Position numbers and translations under genes: made by a program | The notes under the pieces: generated by a model | The model's input: the letters and a program-made list of their open reading frames with translations, nothing else | What the model was told of the DNA's origin: nothing | Databases searched by the model: none | Source: Chloroflexota bacterium | Lineage (GTDB): Bacteria > Chloroflexota > Limnocylindria > Limnocylindrales > CSP1-4 | Length of the DNA: 7,795 nt | Assembly (NCBI GenBank): GCA_016875645.1 | Contig: VGPE01000127.1 | Coordinates: forward strand, 1-7,795 | Direction: 5' to 3' | Part shown: in pieces, positions 1-6,546 of the stretch | Layout of the letters: every line of letters begins with the position of its first letter | Numbering within the stretch: the stretch's first letter is position 1

Positions 1-794
1 TTCTCGTAGCCGAAGATGTCGTACAGGATCGTCGCCTCGCGCTCCAGCAGGCTCAGCTGCAGCCCGGGATCGGCGCCCGTGCGGTCCATGTGCGCCAGCA
101 CCGTTCGGTCGAGCCGGCCACCGCCCCGCTCCACCACGTCCAGGAGCCGGTGCGGCGTCTCTCGGTCGCCGGGCATCCACACCTGGTGGATCAGCAGCAT
201 CGCGCCAGTCCGCGCCTGGGCCTGCGCGGCCGCCCGCAGGACCTTGAGCTCCAGCTCGGTCGGCACTTCGCAGCCGATCTCGCCGATATGTCCGGCCCGG
301 ATGCCGGTCCCCCCGACGCCCGACTCGATCTCGCCGACCATCTGGTCGGCCAGCGCGTCCTCCGACGCCGCCGCGATCTCGGGCGGGTGCGAGAGGTGGA
401 CGTACCAGCCGGTACCCATCGAGACGTGGACACCGCTCGCCTCGGAGATCCGGCGCAGCGCCGCGGGATCACGCGCGATGCCGATGGTCGTCGCGTCGAT
501 GACCGCCCGCCCGCCGGCAGCCGCGAAGGGTTCCAGTTCGGCGATTGCCGCCGCTTCGTCGTCGAGCATGAGGTCGTCGAAATTGGTGGCCGGCCAGTGC
601 ACGAGATCCGCCCGGATCGAAGGGCTGACCGGCCGCGCGGCCCAGCCCTCCCCGAGCTCAGGTGGCGCCGGCGCCAGCAGGCAGCGCAGATCGATCAGCA
701 AGTGCTCGTGGGGCATGGTGACGCCAAGGTCGGCCGGGTCGATGAGCCCGCGGACGGTCTGGATCCGCCCGACGCGGGACTCAGCGTCAGTCAT
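1..794 (-). CDS. Phosphotriesterase-family metal-dependent hydrolase (3' end outside window)
   Basis: Probable zinc hydrolase of the phosphotriesterase (PTE/Php) family, whose members act as lactonases, esterases or phosphotriesterases; the substrate here is unknown. The first 264 residues are visible. They open with the family N-terminus (IQTVRGLIDPADLGVTMPHEHLLID is split here as IQTVRGLIDPADLG, then MPHEHLLID). The predicted metal ligands are in order: His29 and His31 (HEH), Glu172 (GHIGEIG), His203 (LLIHQ) and His235 (LAHMD). Glu in place of the carbamylated Lys of true phosphotriesterases is, from family knowledge, the arrangement of E. coli Php-type proteins. The last expected ligand, an Asp, lies past the left edge. 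The ATG at 794 fits the family start. It sits inside the end of the upstream gene (8-nt overlap, ATGACTGA), so translation is probably coupled. No signal peptide is seen, so the protein is probably cytoplasmic. Confidence 0.88.
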   Translation of the reverse strand, partial: MTDAESRVGRIQTVRGLIDPADLGVTMPHEHLLIDLRCLLAPAPPELGEGWAARPVSPSIRADLVHWPATNFDDLMLDDEAAAIAELEPFAAAGGRAVIDATTIGIARDPAALRRISEASGVHVSMGTGWYVHLSHPPEIAAASEDALADQMVGEIESGVGGTGIRAGHIGEIGCEVPTELELKVLRAAAQAQARTGAMLLIHQVWMPGDRETPHRLLDVVERGGGRLDRTVLAHMDRTGADPGLQLSLLEREATILYDIFGYE

Positions 795-1722
795 CGGTGT
801 TCTCGGACGCTGGCGACGTGCCGGCCGCGGCCGATTCGGGCAGCCGCCCCGAGAACTCGCGCACCACGCGGCCGATGGCCTCCTGGATCGCCAGGTCGAA
901 TTGCGTGCCCAGGACCAGGATGTTCGCGCCCAGCCGGCGCAGCTCGCGGGCGTTGCCCTCGGTGATCTGGCCCTCCACCGAGGTGAACGTCGTTGCTGCC
1001 TCGACGAGCGCCTTCACGCGCTTGCGCACATCCGTTGGGAGGCGGTCCGTCGCGCCGACCTGCGAGTAGTACTGCGGGTCCACGCTGAACATGAGCCCGA
1101 CGATGTCGACGCCGATCCCCTCGAGATCCTTGACCATCCGGCGCACGTCGGCCGGTGACTCGGCGCGGAGGCCCATGTAGGAGAACGGGTGCGTCCTGCC
1201 GAGGTCGCGGTGGACGTACGCCTCGGCCAGGAGGCCGGCGCCGTGGGCGATCTCGACGAGCTCCTCGAGCTCGTCGAGATCCGACTTGTGGAAGTGAATG
1301 CCGTCCGCCCCCGCCTGCGAGAGCAGGAACGCCCCTTCCTCGTCGAACTTTGCCGGGCCGATCTGATTGAACGTTCCGCCGGCGGCGACGTTGAGGAAGA
1401 TCTCCGGCCCCAGCGCCGGCCGCAACTGGCGAATCCGCGCTGCCAGCTCCGACGCCGGCACGCCGTACGACGCCATCAGCGATTCATAGCGGCCCCCGAA
1501 GGCCACATCACGGCGCGGCGGGTTCTGCGAGAGGTAGATGGAGCCGTGCGTGATCTCGAGCAACTTGACGCCCGACGCGAGCACGCCCGGCAGCCACGGC
1601 GCGGCGTGCGGCAGCAGGTGGGCGGCATAGACCGTTGTACCGCCGTCCGCGTCGATCGCGGCGCGCAGCTTCTCGCGCCCGATCGCCATCTTGAGCTTCG
1701 CCGCGTCCGGTACACGCGCCAT
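787..1722 (-). CDS. TIM-barrel-like protein of unknown function
   Basis: A 311-residue soluble protein that I cannot assign to a named family. It shows the alternating strand/helix pattern of a TIM barrel. Glycine-rich strand ends include SGVKLLEITHGS (about 50-61), GADGIHFHKSD (about 138-148) and GVDIVGLMFSVD (about 204-215). The segment TSVEGQITEGNARELRRLGA followed by NILVLGT (about 247-273) resembles the phosphate-binding end of ribulose-phosphate-binding barrels (epimerase, hexulose-phosphate synthase, KGPDC type). The overall layout also recalls the PEP-mutase-like/'TIM-barrel signal transduction' proteins, so both remain candidates. The C-terminal 20 residues are low-complexity Ala/Ser/Pro. 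ATG at 1722 is chosen because GGAGGGGG ends 6 nt upstream; a TTG at 1728 abuts that motif and would lack a spacer. The gene overlaps the phosphotriesterase-like gene by 8 nt, suggesting a shared pathway, probably of sugar-derived or lactone substrates (inference). Confidence 0.8.
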   Translation of the reverse strand: MARVPDAAKLKMAIGREKLRAAIDADGGTTVYAAHLLPHAAPWLPGVLASGVKLLEITHGSIYLSQNPPRRDVAFGGRYESLMASYGVPASELAARIRQLRPALGPEIFLNVAAGGTFNQIGPAKFDEEGAFLLSQAGADGIHFHKSDLDELEELVEIAHGAGLLAEAYVHRDLGRTHPFSYMGLRAESPADVRRMVKDLEGIGVDIVGLMFSVDPQYYSQVGATDRLPTDVRKRVKALVEAATTFTSVEGQITEGNARELRRLGANILVLGTQFDLAIQEAIGRVVREFSGRLPESAAAGTSPASENTDD

Positions 1723-1728
1723 CGGCAA

Positions 1729-1736
1729 CCCCCTCC
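1729..1736 (-). promoter_or_regulatory. Strong Shine-Dalgarno deciding the start of the barrel gene
   Basis: Minus strand reads GGAGGGGG, then TTGCCG, then ATG. The 6-nt spacer favours ATG at 1722 over the in-frame TTG at 1728. Confidence 0.7.
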
Positions 1737-1759
1737 GCTGCTAGCGCGACTGGTCCCGC

Positions 1760-1768
1760 AGCCTAGCA
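1760..1768 (-). promoter_or_regulatory. Possible extended -10 promoter for the barrel/phosphotriesterase pair
   Basis: Minus strand has TGCTAGGCT: an extended TGn plus TAGGCT, which keeps the key T, A and final T of the -10 box. It would start transcription near 1753, about 30 nt before the ATG. No good -35 box is seen; TGGCGA lies upstream but with a 19-nt gap. The rest of the 163-nt gap 1723-1885 holds no recognisable gene or convincing terminator. Confidence 0.35.
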
Positions 1769-1885
1769 CCCCAGATTCTCGTTCTCGCCATCCGCCGCTC
1801 GCGCAGATGTGTGACGGTCGCGGGCGGCAGCGTCTCCTGCGGGCTGGGCGACGCCGTCGATGCCGCCGGGATTCGAAGACGCGGC

Positions 1886-3211
1886 TCAGCGGATGGTGTG
1901 CAGGACCGCCCGCAGGCCAGGGCGCTGTCCGTAGAGCAGTACACCGGCCGCGTACGCCCGCGTCGCGAGGGCGATCGCAAGGCCGATGGTGGCCACGAGC
2001 AGCCCGAAGGACACCAGGAGTTCCCGTGGCTCGACGCGGCTGACGCTCAGCCGGGTGGTCATCACGAACGGGCTCCAGAACGGCACGAACGACGCGAAGC
2101 GGGTCACGCTCGGCAGTCCGCCCGACAGTGAGAGCAGGGCGACCATGTAGCCCGCGACGGCGATCAGCGACAACGGCAGCGAGATGGTCTGCAGGTCTTC
2201 GGGGCGCGAAACGAGCGATCCGGCGGCCGCATAGATACAGCCATAGAGGACGAAGCCCAGGACGACATACAGCGCATAGGCACCGAGCAGGCCGGGCGTC
2301 AACGCGGCGAGCGACAGCGAGATCGACGCATCTGCCTGCCCGAAGATCACGGTCGCGATCTGATCCTGGAGCACGAGCGCAAGGAGCGCGGGCGCGAGCA
2401 CACACGCGTATTGCGTGAATCCCGCCAGGCCGATCCCGACCACTTTGCCGACCAACAGCTGGCGCGCCGAACCCGCGGCCACGATCAATTCCATGACGCG
2501 GCTCGTCTTCTCGGCGACGACGCCGGCAGCCACCCACATCCCGTAGACGACGAGCAGCAGGAAGATGAGCACCACGAATACGATGCCGACGACGCGGCGG
2601 CCCGTGAACTCCGCGTTGGTGATGGGCGCTCCCCCGGCCGTGGGACCCCCGGCCGCGATGACGTCGAGCGTTGGCAGGGTGAACTCGCGGCCGACGACCG
2701 TGTTCGACGAGGTCCAATCCAGGATTGCCACCGCGAGGGTGCCCACGCCTACGAGTTGCGCCCGGTCGGGGCCGATGCCCTCGCCGGTGTAGAACGTGAA
2801 ATCAATGGCCCCGGACGCGGTCCGCTGGGCAACCAGGGCAGCATCGACGCGCGCCGCGCTGACATCGTCGATGGCATGTGCGCGTGAGGGTGACGGCACG
2901 AAGGCATACGGCTTGGCGGCATCAGACCCGCGGCCGCCGGCCTGCGCGTTGAGGACGCCCTCCATGATGGCGATCGCACGCTCGGCCAGCTTCTCGTCCG
3001 AGGCCGCGACCGCGACCCGCGTGGTCGTGCCGGAATCAATCGCCTTCACGAAGATCGGCGCGAAGGCGACCAGGACGGCCAGCACGACGAGCACGAGCGT
3101 CGACACGACGAACAACCGGCTGCGGACGCGCTCGACGTATTCGCGCCGGGCCACGATCCAGGCGTTCGGCAGGAGCGGGTCGTGCCGTCGATCGGCGATC
3201 CGCTCGCTCAT
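1886..3211 (-). CDS. ABC-2 type transporter permease, NatB-like
   Basis: A 441-residue membrane subunit of an ABC-2 exporter. It starts with the family's cytoplasmic lead-in NAWIVARREYVERVRSR (about 16-32), followed by membrane segment 33-56. A large extracytoplasmic domain follows (about 57-204). Five more hydrophobic segments lie near 206-229, 254-280, 307-331, 343-364 and 398-418. The segment VAEKTSRVMELIVA (232-245) and PFWSPFVMTTRL (377-388) are typical of NatB/YhaP-like permeases (COG1668 type). Family members have been linked to sodium, drug or peptide export, and nothing here fixes the substrate. The ATG at 3211 overlaps the ATPase stop by 4 nt (ATGA), so the two are co-translated and surely form one transporter. 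The length is usual for the family and no defect is visible. Confidence 0.92.
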   Translation of the reverse strand: MSERIADRRHDPLLPNAWIVARREYVERVRSRLFVVSTLVLVVLAVLVAFAPIFVKAIDSGTTTRVAVAASDEKLAERAIAIMEGVLNAQAGGRGSDAAKPYAFVPSPSRAHAIDDVSAARVDAALVAQRTASGAIDFTFYTGEGIGPDRAQLVGVGTLAVAILDWTSSNTVVGREFTLPTLDVIAAGGPTAGGAPITNAEFTGRRVVGIVFVVLIFLLLVVYGMWVAAGVVAEKTSRVMELIVAAGSARQLLVGKVVGIGLAGFTQYACVLAPALLALVLQDQIATVIFGQADASISLSLAALTPGLLGAYALYVVLGFVLYGCIYAAAGSLVSRPEDLQTISLPLSLIAVAGYMVALLSLSGGLPSVTRFASFVPFWSPFVMTTRLSVSRVEPRELLVSFGLLVATIGLAIALATRAYAAGVLLYGQRPGLRAVLHTIR

Positions 3212-4170
3212 GCGACGATCCCCGCGGCGGCCCGGTCGGCGGCCGCGGGCCCCTGGAGGGGCGGGTCGATCGGGCGCCCCACGTGGTCAATGAAGATCTG
3301 CTCGAGGGACGGGTCGGCGATCTCGAAATGGCGAACGTCGGCACCGGCAGCCACGGCCGCGCGCAGCACCACGCCTGGTTCCACGCCCGTGTCCAGTTCG
3401 ATTTCCGACTGCTCGACCCCGCGGCGGATGACCCTGGTCCCGGCGACGCCGTCGAGCCATGCCAGCCGATGGTCTCCGTTGAGCGAGAGCTTCACGACCT
3501 GTCTTCCGAGCGAGCGCTTCACGTCGCGCAGGTTCCCGCCCACCACGACGCGGCCTCGGTCGACGATCGCGACGGACTCGCACAGCGTCTCGACGGTCTC
3601 CATCTGGTGGGTGGAGAAGATGATCGTCTTGCCCTGCGAACGCAGTTCCAGGAAGACCTCGCGCAAGAGCGCCACGTTGACCGGGTCGAGGCCCGTGAAC
3701 GGTTCGTCGAGGAGGAGCACCTGGGGGTCGTGGAGGATTGCCGCAAGGAACTGCACCTTCTGCTGATTGCCCTTCGAGAGCGTGTCCGCCTGGCGGTCGG
3801 CGTACTCCGGGACGCGGAAGCGCGACAGCCAGTCCGCTGCGGAGCGGCGCGCCTCGTCGCGCGGCACGCCATAGAGTCCGGCGAAGAACACCAGCTGGTC
3901 CATGACCGTCATGCGCGGGTACAGGCCGCGTTCCTCGGGCAGGTAGCCCCAGGTGCGGCGCGGGAGACCCGCGTGATCGCGCCCGTCGAGGCTGACCCGG
4001 CCCCGATCCGCGCGCAGGACGCCCAGGAGGATGCGCATGGTGGTCGTCTTGCCCGCGCCGTTCGCGCCGAGGAAACCGAACACCTGGCCGCCCGACACCT
4101 CGAAGGACAGACCGTCGAGCGCAGTGACGGAGGCGAACCGCTTGTGCAGGCCGTCGAGGACGAGGGACAT
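3208..4170 (-). CDS. ABC transporter ATP-binding protein, NatA-like
   Basis: A 320-residue ATPase that powers the adjacent permease. It has Walker A GANGAGKT (35-42), YLPEERGLYP (77-86, with the acidic Q-loop variant usual in this family), signature LSKGNQQ (131-137), Walker B VLLLDEP (151-157, catalytic Glu156), D-loop GLDP (160-163) and H-loop His188 (STHQM). The C-terminal 110 residues match the DUF4162-type extension, ending in LEQIFIDHVG, which points to the COG4152 subgroup. ATG at 4170 is chosen because MSLVLDGLHKRF aligns with the usual family start. No Shine-Dalgarno precedes it, and the frame stays open 39 codons upstream with other ATGs at 4245 and 4287, so the start is less certain than the function. 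The transcript may be leaderless, or may continue from the amidohydrolase. Confidence 0.92.
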   Translation of the reverse strand: MSLVLDGLHKRFASVTALDGLSFEVSGGQVFGFLGANGAGKTTTMRILLGVLRADRGRVSLDGRDHAGLPRRTWGYLPEERGLYPRMTVMDQLVFFAGLYGVPRDEARRSAADWLSRFRVPEYADRQADTLSKGNQQKVQFLAAILHDPQVLLLDEPFTGLDPVNVALLREVFLELRSQGKTIIFSTHQMETVETLCESVAIVDRGRVVVGGNLRDVKRSLGRQVVKLSLNGDHRLAWLDGVAGTRVIRRGVEQSEIELDTGVEPGVVLRAAVAAGADVRHFEIADPSLEQIFIDHVGRPIDPPLQGPAAADRAAAGIVA

Positions 4171-4325
4171 CGAGGTGGATCGTCGTTTCGCTGATGCCGA
4201 GCCGCAGCAGGCCGGTGGTCCCGTGCGGAGTGCGAAAGTGGTCATGTGGCGGCCCGGGTCCCGGTGGGGCACGGAGCGTCCTGCCATCTTGCCACCGATC
4301 GCGCCCGGCGCGCTCCGGGTGGGCA

Positions 4326-4344
4326 GGTGCCGGGCAACGGCACC
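4326..4344 (-). terminator. GC hairpin after the amidohydrolase gene, possible terminator
   Basis: Minus strand GGTGCCG-TTGCC-CGGCACC forms a perfect 7-bp stem with a 5-nt loop, 42 nt past the amidohydrolase stop. No T-run follows, so intrinsic termination is unproven; it could instead act as an mRNA 3'-end stabiliser. The remaining gap 4171-4385 holds no gene and no convincing promoter. Confidence 0.4.
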
Positions 4345-4385
4345 CGACGAACGCTGCGACCCTCGATGCAGGGAGACCCTGACCG

Positions 4386-5787
4386 CTACTCCACCACCGG
4401 CCAGCGGTGCGCGATCCGGAATCCGGATCGGGCGTTGAGCGCACGCGCCGCCTCGTCGATCACGGCCAGTTCGCGTTCCTCGTCCACGCGCGTGAAGCGG
4501 CCGCCCTCCAGGAGCGCCTCGCCGCCCACGATGACCGTGTCGACTGCAACCGACTGGGCGCTGTAGACGAGGCTGTTGATCGGGTCAACGCCCGGCCGCC
4601 ACTCGGGCCGGTTCCAGCGGTGGATGACCAGATCGGCCTGCTTGCCGGTTTCCAATGACCCGAGCCACTCGCCCGCCCCGATCGCCCGTGCCCCGTTGAT
4701 CGTCGCCATCTCGACGACCTGCTCGGCCGTGATCGTCGGCATGACGCCGCGCGCCTCGCGGTGAATCGACGCGGCCAGGTACATCTGCCGTCCGACATCG
4801 TAGAAGTCCGAATAGTTGCCCGAATCGGAGCCCAGCGCGACGTTGATGCCCGCGGCGACCATCTCCGGGAAGACGCCCACGCGCGACACGCCCATCCCGA
4901 CCCGCAGCGAAGCCGCCGGGCAGTGCACGACGTGAGCTCCGGCCCGCGCCAGCAGCGGCACCTCGGAGGGCTCGGTGCGGATCATGTGGATGAGCGCCGT
5001 CCGCGCGTCGAGGATCCCGAGGCGCTCGAACTGCGCGCTTGCCGTGAGGCCCCCGGCACGCGCCCGCTGAGCGTTCGTATCCGCGTCGCCGAACGAGGCG
5101 TGCGTTGAGAAGATCCCGCCGGCCCGGTCCGCGATGGCCTTTCCCGCCATGAGCAGTTCGTCGGATGCCGTCCCCATGCCGGGCAGCGCGACCGATCCCC
5201 AGGCGCGCGAGCCGGATCCGCCGAACGGCAATGCCTGTACGACCCGCTCCTGGCGCCGAATGCACTCCGCGGTATCGCCGGTCGCCACCCCGGGATGGGG
5301 CGACCGGTCCCAGGCGATCTCGCTCAGGGCGCCCCGCAGGCCCACCCGCTCCAGGATCGCCGCCTTGCGTTCCACCTCGAAGTGGCCGCCGAGATCCGCG
5401 AACGCGGTCGTGCCGTTGCGAACCATCTCGAGGCAGGCAAGCATCGTGGACGCGTCATCGTCGTCAGGTGTCTGGTTCGTCCAGTACGGCAACCATTGGC
5501 CGTGCTCGCGCTCCTCGGGCCATGAGTCCGGGATTGAGCCGCGCCCCAGGGTGCTGCGAGACGTGGGTGTGGGCGTCGATGAAGCCGGGCGTGATCACGC
5601 CACCCTGCGCATCGATCACGCGATCCGGGGCGTAGCGCCGCCGCAGGTCGTCGGTCCGTCCGACGTCGACGATCCGGCCCCCGTCCACCGCCACGGCGCC
5701 ATCGAGGAAGATGCGCCGATTCGCATCGACGGTGATCAGAACGCCACGAATGACCAGCAGGTCGATCGGGGCCGCGCCGTCGGTCAC
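4386..5787 (-). CDS. COG0402-type amidohydrolase, interrupted by a 1-nt frameshift
   Basis: A metal-dependent hydrolase of the amidohydrolase superfamily (SAH/cytosine deaminase and AtzA/TrzN relatives). The GTG start at 5787 begins MTDGAAPIDLLVIRGVLITV, the usual N-terminal beta-sandwich, followed by ITPGFIDAHTHVSQH (65-79) with metal ligands His73 and His75. Here the frame breaks: one extra base in 5544-5551 sends this frame to a stop at 5464. Dropping one base gives SQHLGRGSIPDSWPEEREHG and joins the downstream frame, for 466 residues in total. In the repaired protein His229 (STHAS), His267 (LIHMI) and Asp321 (GSDSG) complete the metal site. The Glu normally three residues after the third His is replaced by Phe232. 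The C-terminus (VIVGGEALLEGGRF, then ERELAVIDEAARAL) is typical. The GTG overlaps the upstream stop by 4 nt (GTGA). The coding pattern is otherwise intact, so a sequencing error or a very recent mutation is likely. Confidence 0.87.
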
Positions 5788-6290
5788 GTGGCGTCTTCGA
5801 ACCGGAATCGCGTGGCGTCGTTCGGGAAGGCCGTCCAGGCGACGGCCCAGCGCGGCCGGATGCCGAACATGCCCGCGCCGCCGTACGCGTCGGCAGTCAT
5901 CCCGTACTGGGGGTCCTTCGAGTTCGAGGCAGCCGCCAGCTGCTCGGCGAGATCGCGGGGGACGCGGCCCTTCATGTGCTCCGCGTCGCCTTCGAGGATC
6001 ACCACGTCGGAGCCGGCCTCGACACTCACCGAGACGTACGGGTTCGCCCGGAGGTCTCGCACCAACGCGGTCCCCGTGCTGCCACCGACGCAGAGCGCGC
6101 CGTCGACGAACGCGCCATCCAGCGGGCGGATCCGCGGCCGGCCGCCACGCCCGACCGTCGCAAGCCAGTACACGGGGGCGGCGGAGAGGCGCCCGACCAC
6201 GTGGCTCCACGGCAGCAGGCTGGTCCGATCGTTCGGCGAGCCGTACTCGGCCGGAATGGCGGGTCGATCGGCGATCGGGTCGGACGTCAT
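5784..6290 (-). CDS. Pyridoxamine 5'-phosphate oxidase-like flavin/F420-binding protein
   Basis: A 168-residue soluble protein of the PNPOx-like split-barrel family, which binds FMN or F420 and often reduces small molecules; the substrate is unknown. Family marks are LSAAPVYWLATVGRGGRPRI (about 35-54), RPLDGAFVDGALCVGGSTGTALVRDLRANPYVSVSVE (55-91, with the strand-turn-strand and the 'R-L-NP-VSV' segment) and VVILEGDAEHMKG (96-108). WAVAWTAFPNDATRFRFE (148-165) is the usual C-terminal strand pair. ATG at 6290 has GAGGAG four nt upstream (6295-6300) and a good promoter beyond it. The stop overlaps the amidohydrolase GTG by 4 nt, so the two form an operon. This suggests joint action on one compound, for example hydrolysis plus flavin-linked reduction (inference). 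Confidence 0.87.
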   Translation of the reverse strand: MTSDPIADRPAIPAEYGSPNDRTSLLPWSHVVGRLSAAPVYWLATVGRGGRPRIRPLDGAFVDGALCVGGSTGTALVRDLRANPYVSVSVEAGSDVVILEGDAEHMKGRVPRDLAEQLAAASNSKDPQYGMTADAYGGAGMFGIRPRWAVAWTAFPNDATRFRFEDAT

Positions 6291-6317
6291 GTGGCTCCTC
6301 GACGCAACGCGGTCCCG

Positions 6318-6345
6318 ATTGTGCCAGCCAGGATCGGGTTGTGAA
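6318..6345 (-). promoter_or_regulatory. Promoter for the split-barrel/amidohydrolase operon
   Basis: Minus strand TTCACA (6345-6340, five of six matches to the -35 consensus), a 16-nt spacer, then CACAAT (6323-6318, four of six to the -10). The predicted start is near 6311, giving a short leader of about 20 nt that carries the GAGGAG ribosome site at 6295-6300 just before the ATG at 6290. Confidence 0.55.
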
Positions 6346-6501
6346 TGACCTCGACCTCGCGCTCCATCTTGCCGACACCGGCTCTCCCATCACCCGACCG
6401 CACGAGGCGCGGACTCAGCCCACCGGCTCAAGTCCGACCGCAGCCCCGTGACGATGACCGAGGAGGCGGTCGACGAGGTGCTCTTGATCCTCGACCTGTG
6501 A
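6341..6501 (+). pseudogene. Truncated, frameshifted 5' remnant of an inositol-monophosphatase/histidinol-phosphatase-like gene
   Basis: From GTG 6341 the plus strand reads VNDLDLALHLADTGSPIT. This aligns without gaps to the N-terminal helix of the HisN/IMPase family (typically D-LALALELAD--DAIT). That frame stops at 6451. In a second frame ending at 6501 the text continues AHRLKSDRSPVTMTEEAVDEVL, which matches the family's next block (TKPD-SPVT-AD-AVE). The two pieces lie at almost the right distance if about one base was lost near 6400-6415. The remnant then ends in LILDL and a stop, and the catalytic domain (GEE, DPIDGT blocks) is absent. AGGA at 6330-6333 would be its old ribosome site. 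The likeness is from memory of the family and not from a search. A chance match is possible but two consecutive blocks in order make it unlikely. Confidence 0.55.
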
Positions 6502-6505
6502 GAAT
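6497..6505 (+). promoter_or_regulatory. Weak extended -10 candidate for the YidB-like gene
   Basis: TGTGAGAAT (TGn followed by GAGAAT, four of six to the -10 consensus) lies about 42 nt before the GTG start. No matching -35 box is seen at normal spacing. Confidence 0.25.
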
Positions 6506-6546
6506 GGCCGCCAGTCACAGGAATATCCGCAACGAAGGAGATCGCC

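Noticed and set aside
16..1158. Long plus-strand open frames opposite the phosphotriesterase and barrel genes
   Set aside because: They are Arg/Pro/Ala/Ser-rich antisense shadows typical of GC-rich DNA; the minus strand encodes recognisable conserved proteins there.
1790..1885. Possible terminator after the permease gene
   Set aside because: Only a 4-bp stem with a 3-nt loop (CGAC-GGC-GTCG) was found and no T-run, which is too weak in this composition.
1476..2717. A 413-codon minus-strand open frame bridging the permease and barrel genes
   Set aside because: It is Arg-rich and out of frame with both recognised proteins, so it is a shadow and not a fusion.
4286..4294. TGGCAAGAT as a promoter -10 for the ABC genes
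   Set aside because: Only three of six consensus matches and no -35 partner.
4386..5492. Treating the amidohydrolase as a complete 368-residue protein starting at 5492
   Set aside because: It would lack the N-terminal sandwich and the HTH metal motif, which are encoded just upstream in the other frame; the 5492 codon is TTG for an internal Leu.
5134..6348. A 404-codon plus-strand open frame across the amidohydrolase and split-barrel genes
   Set aside because: No domain is recognisable, composition is low-complexity, and it spans two clear minus-strand genes.
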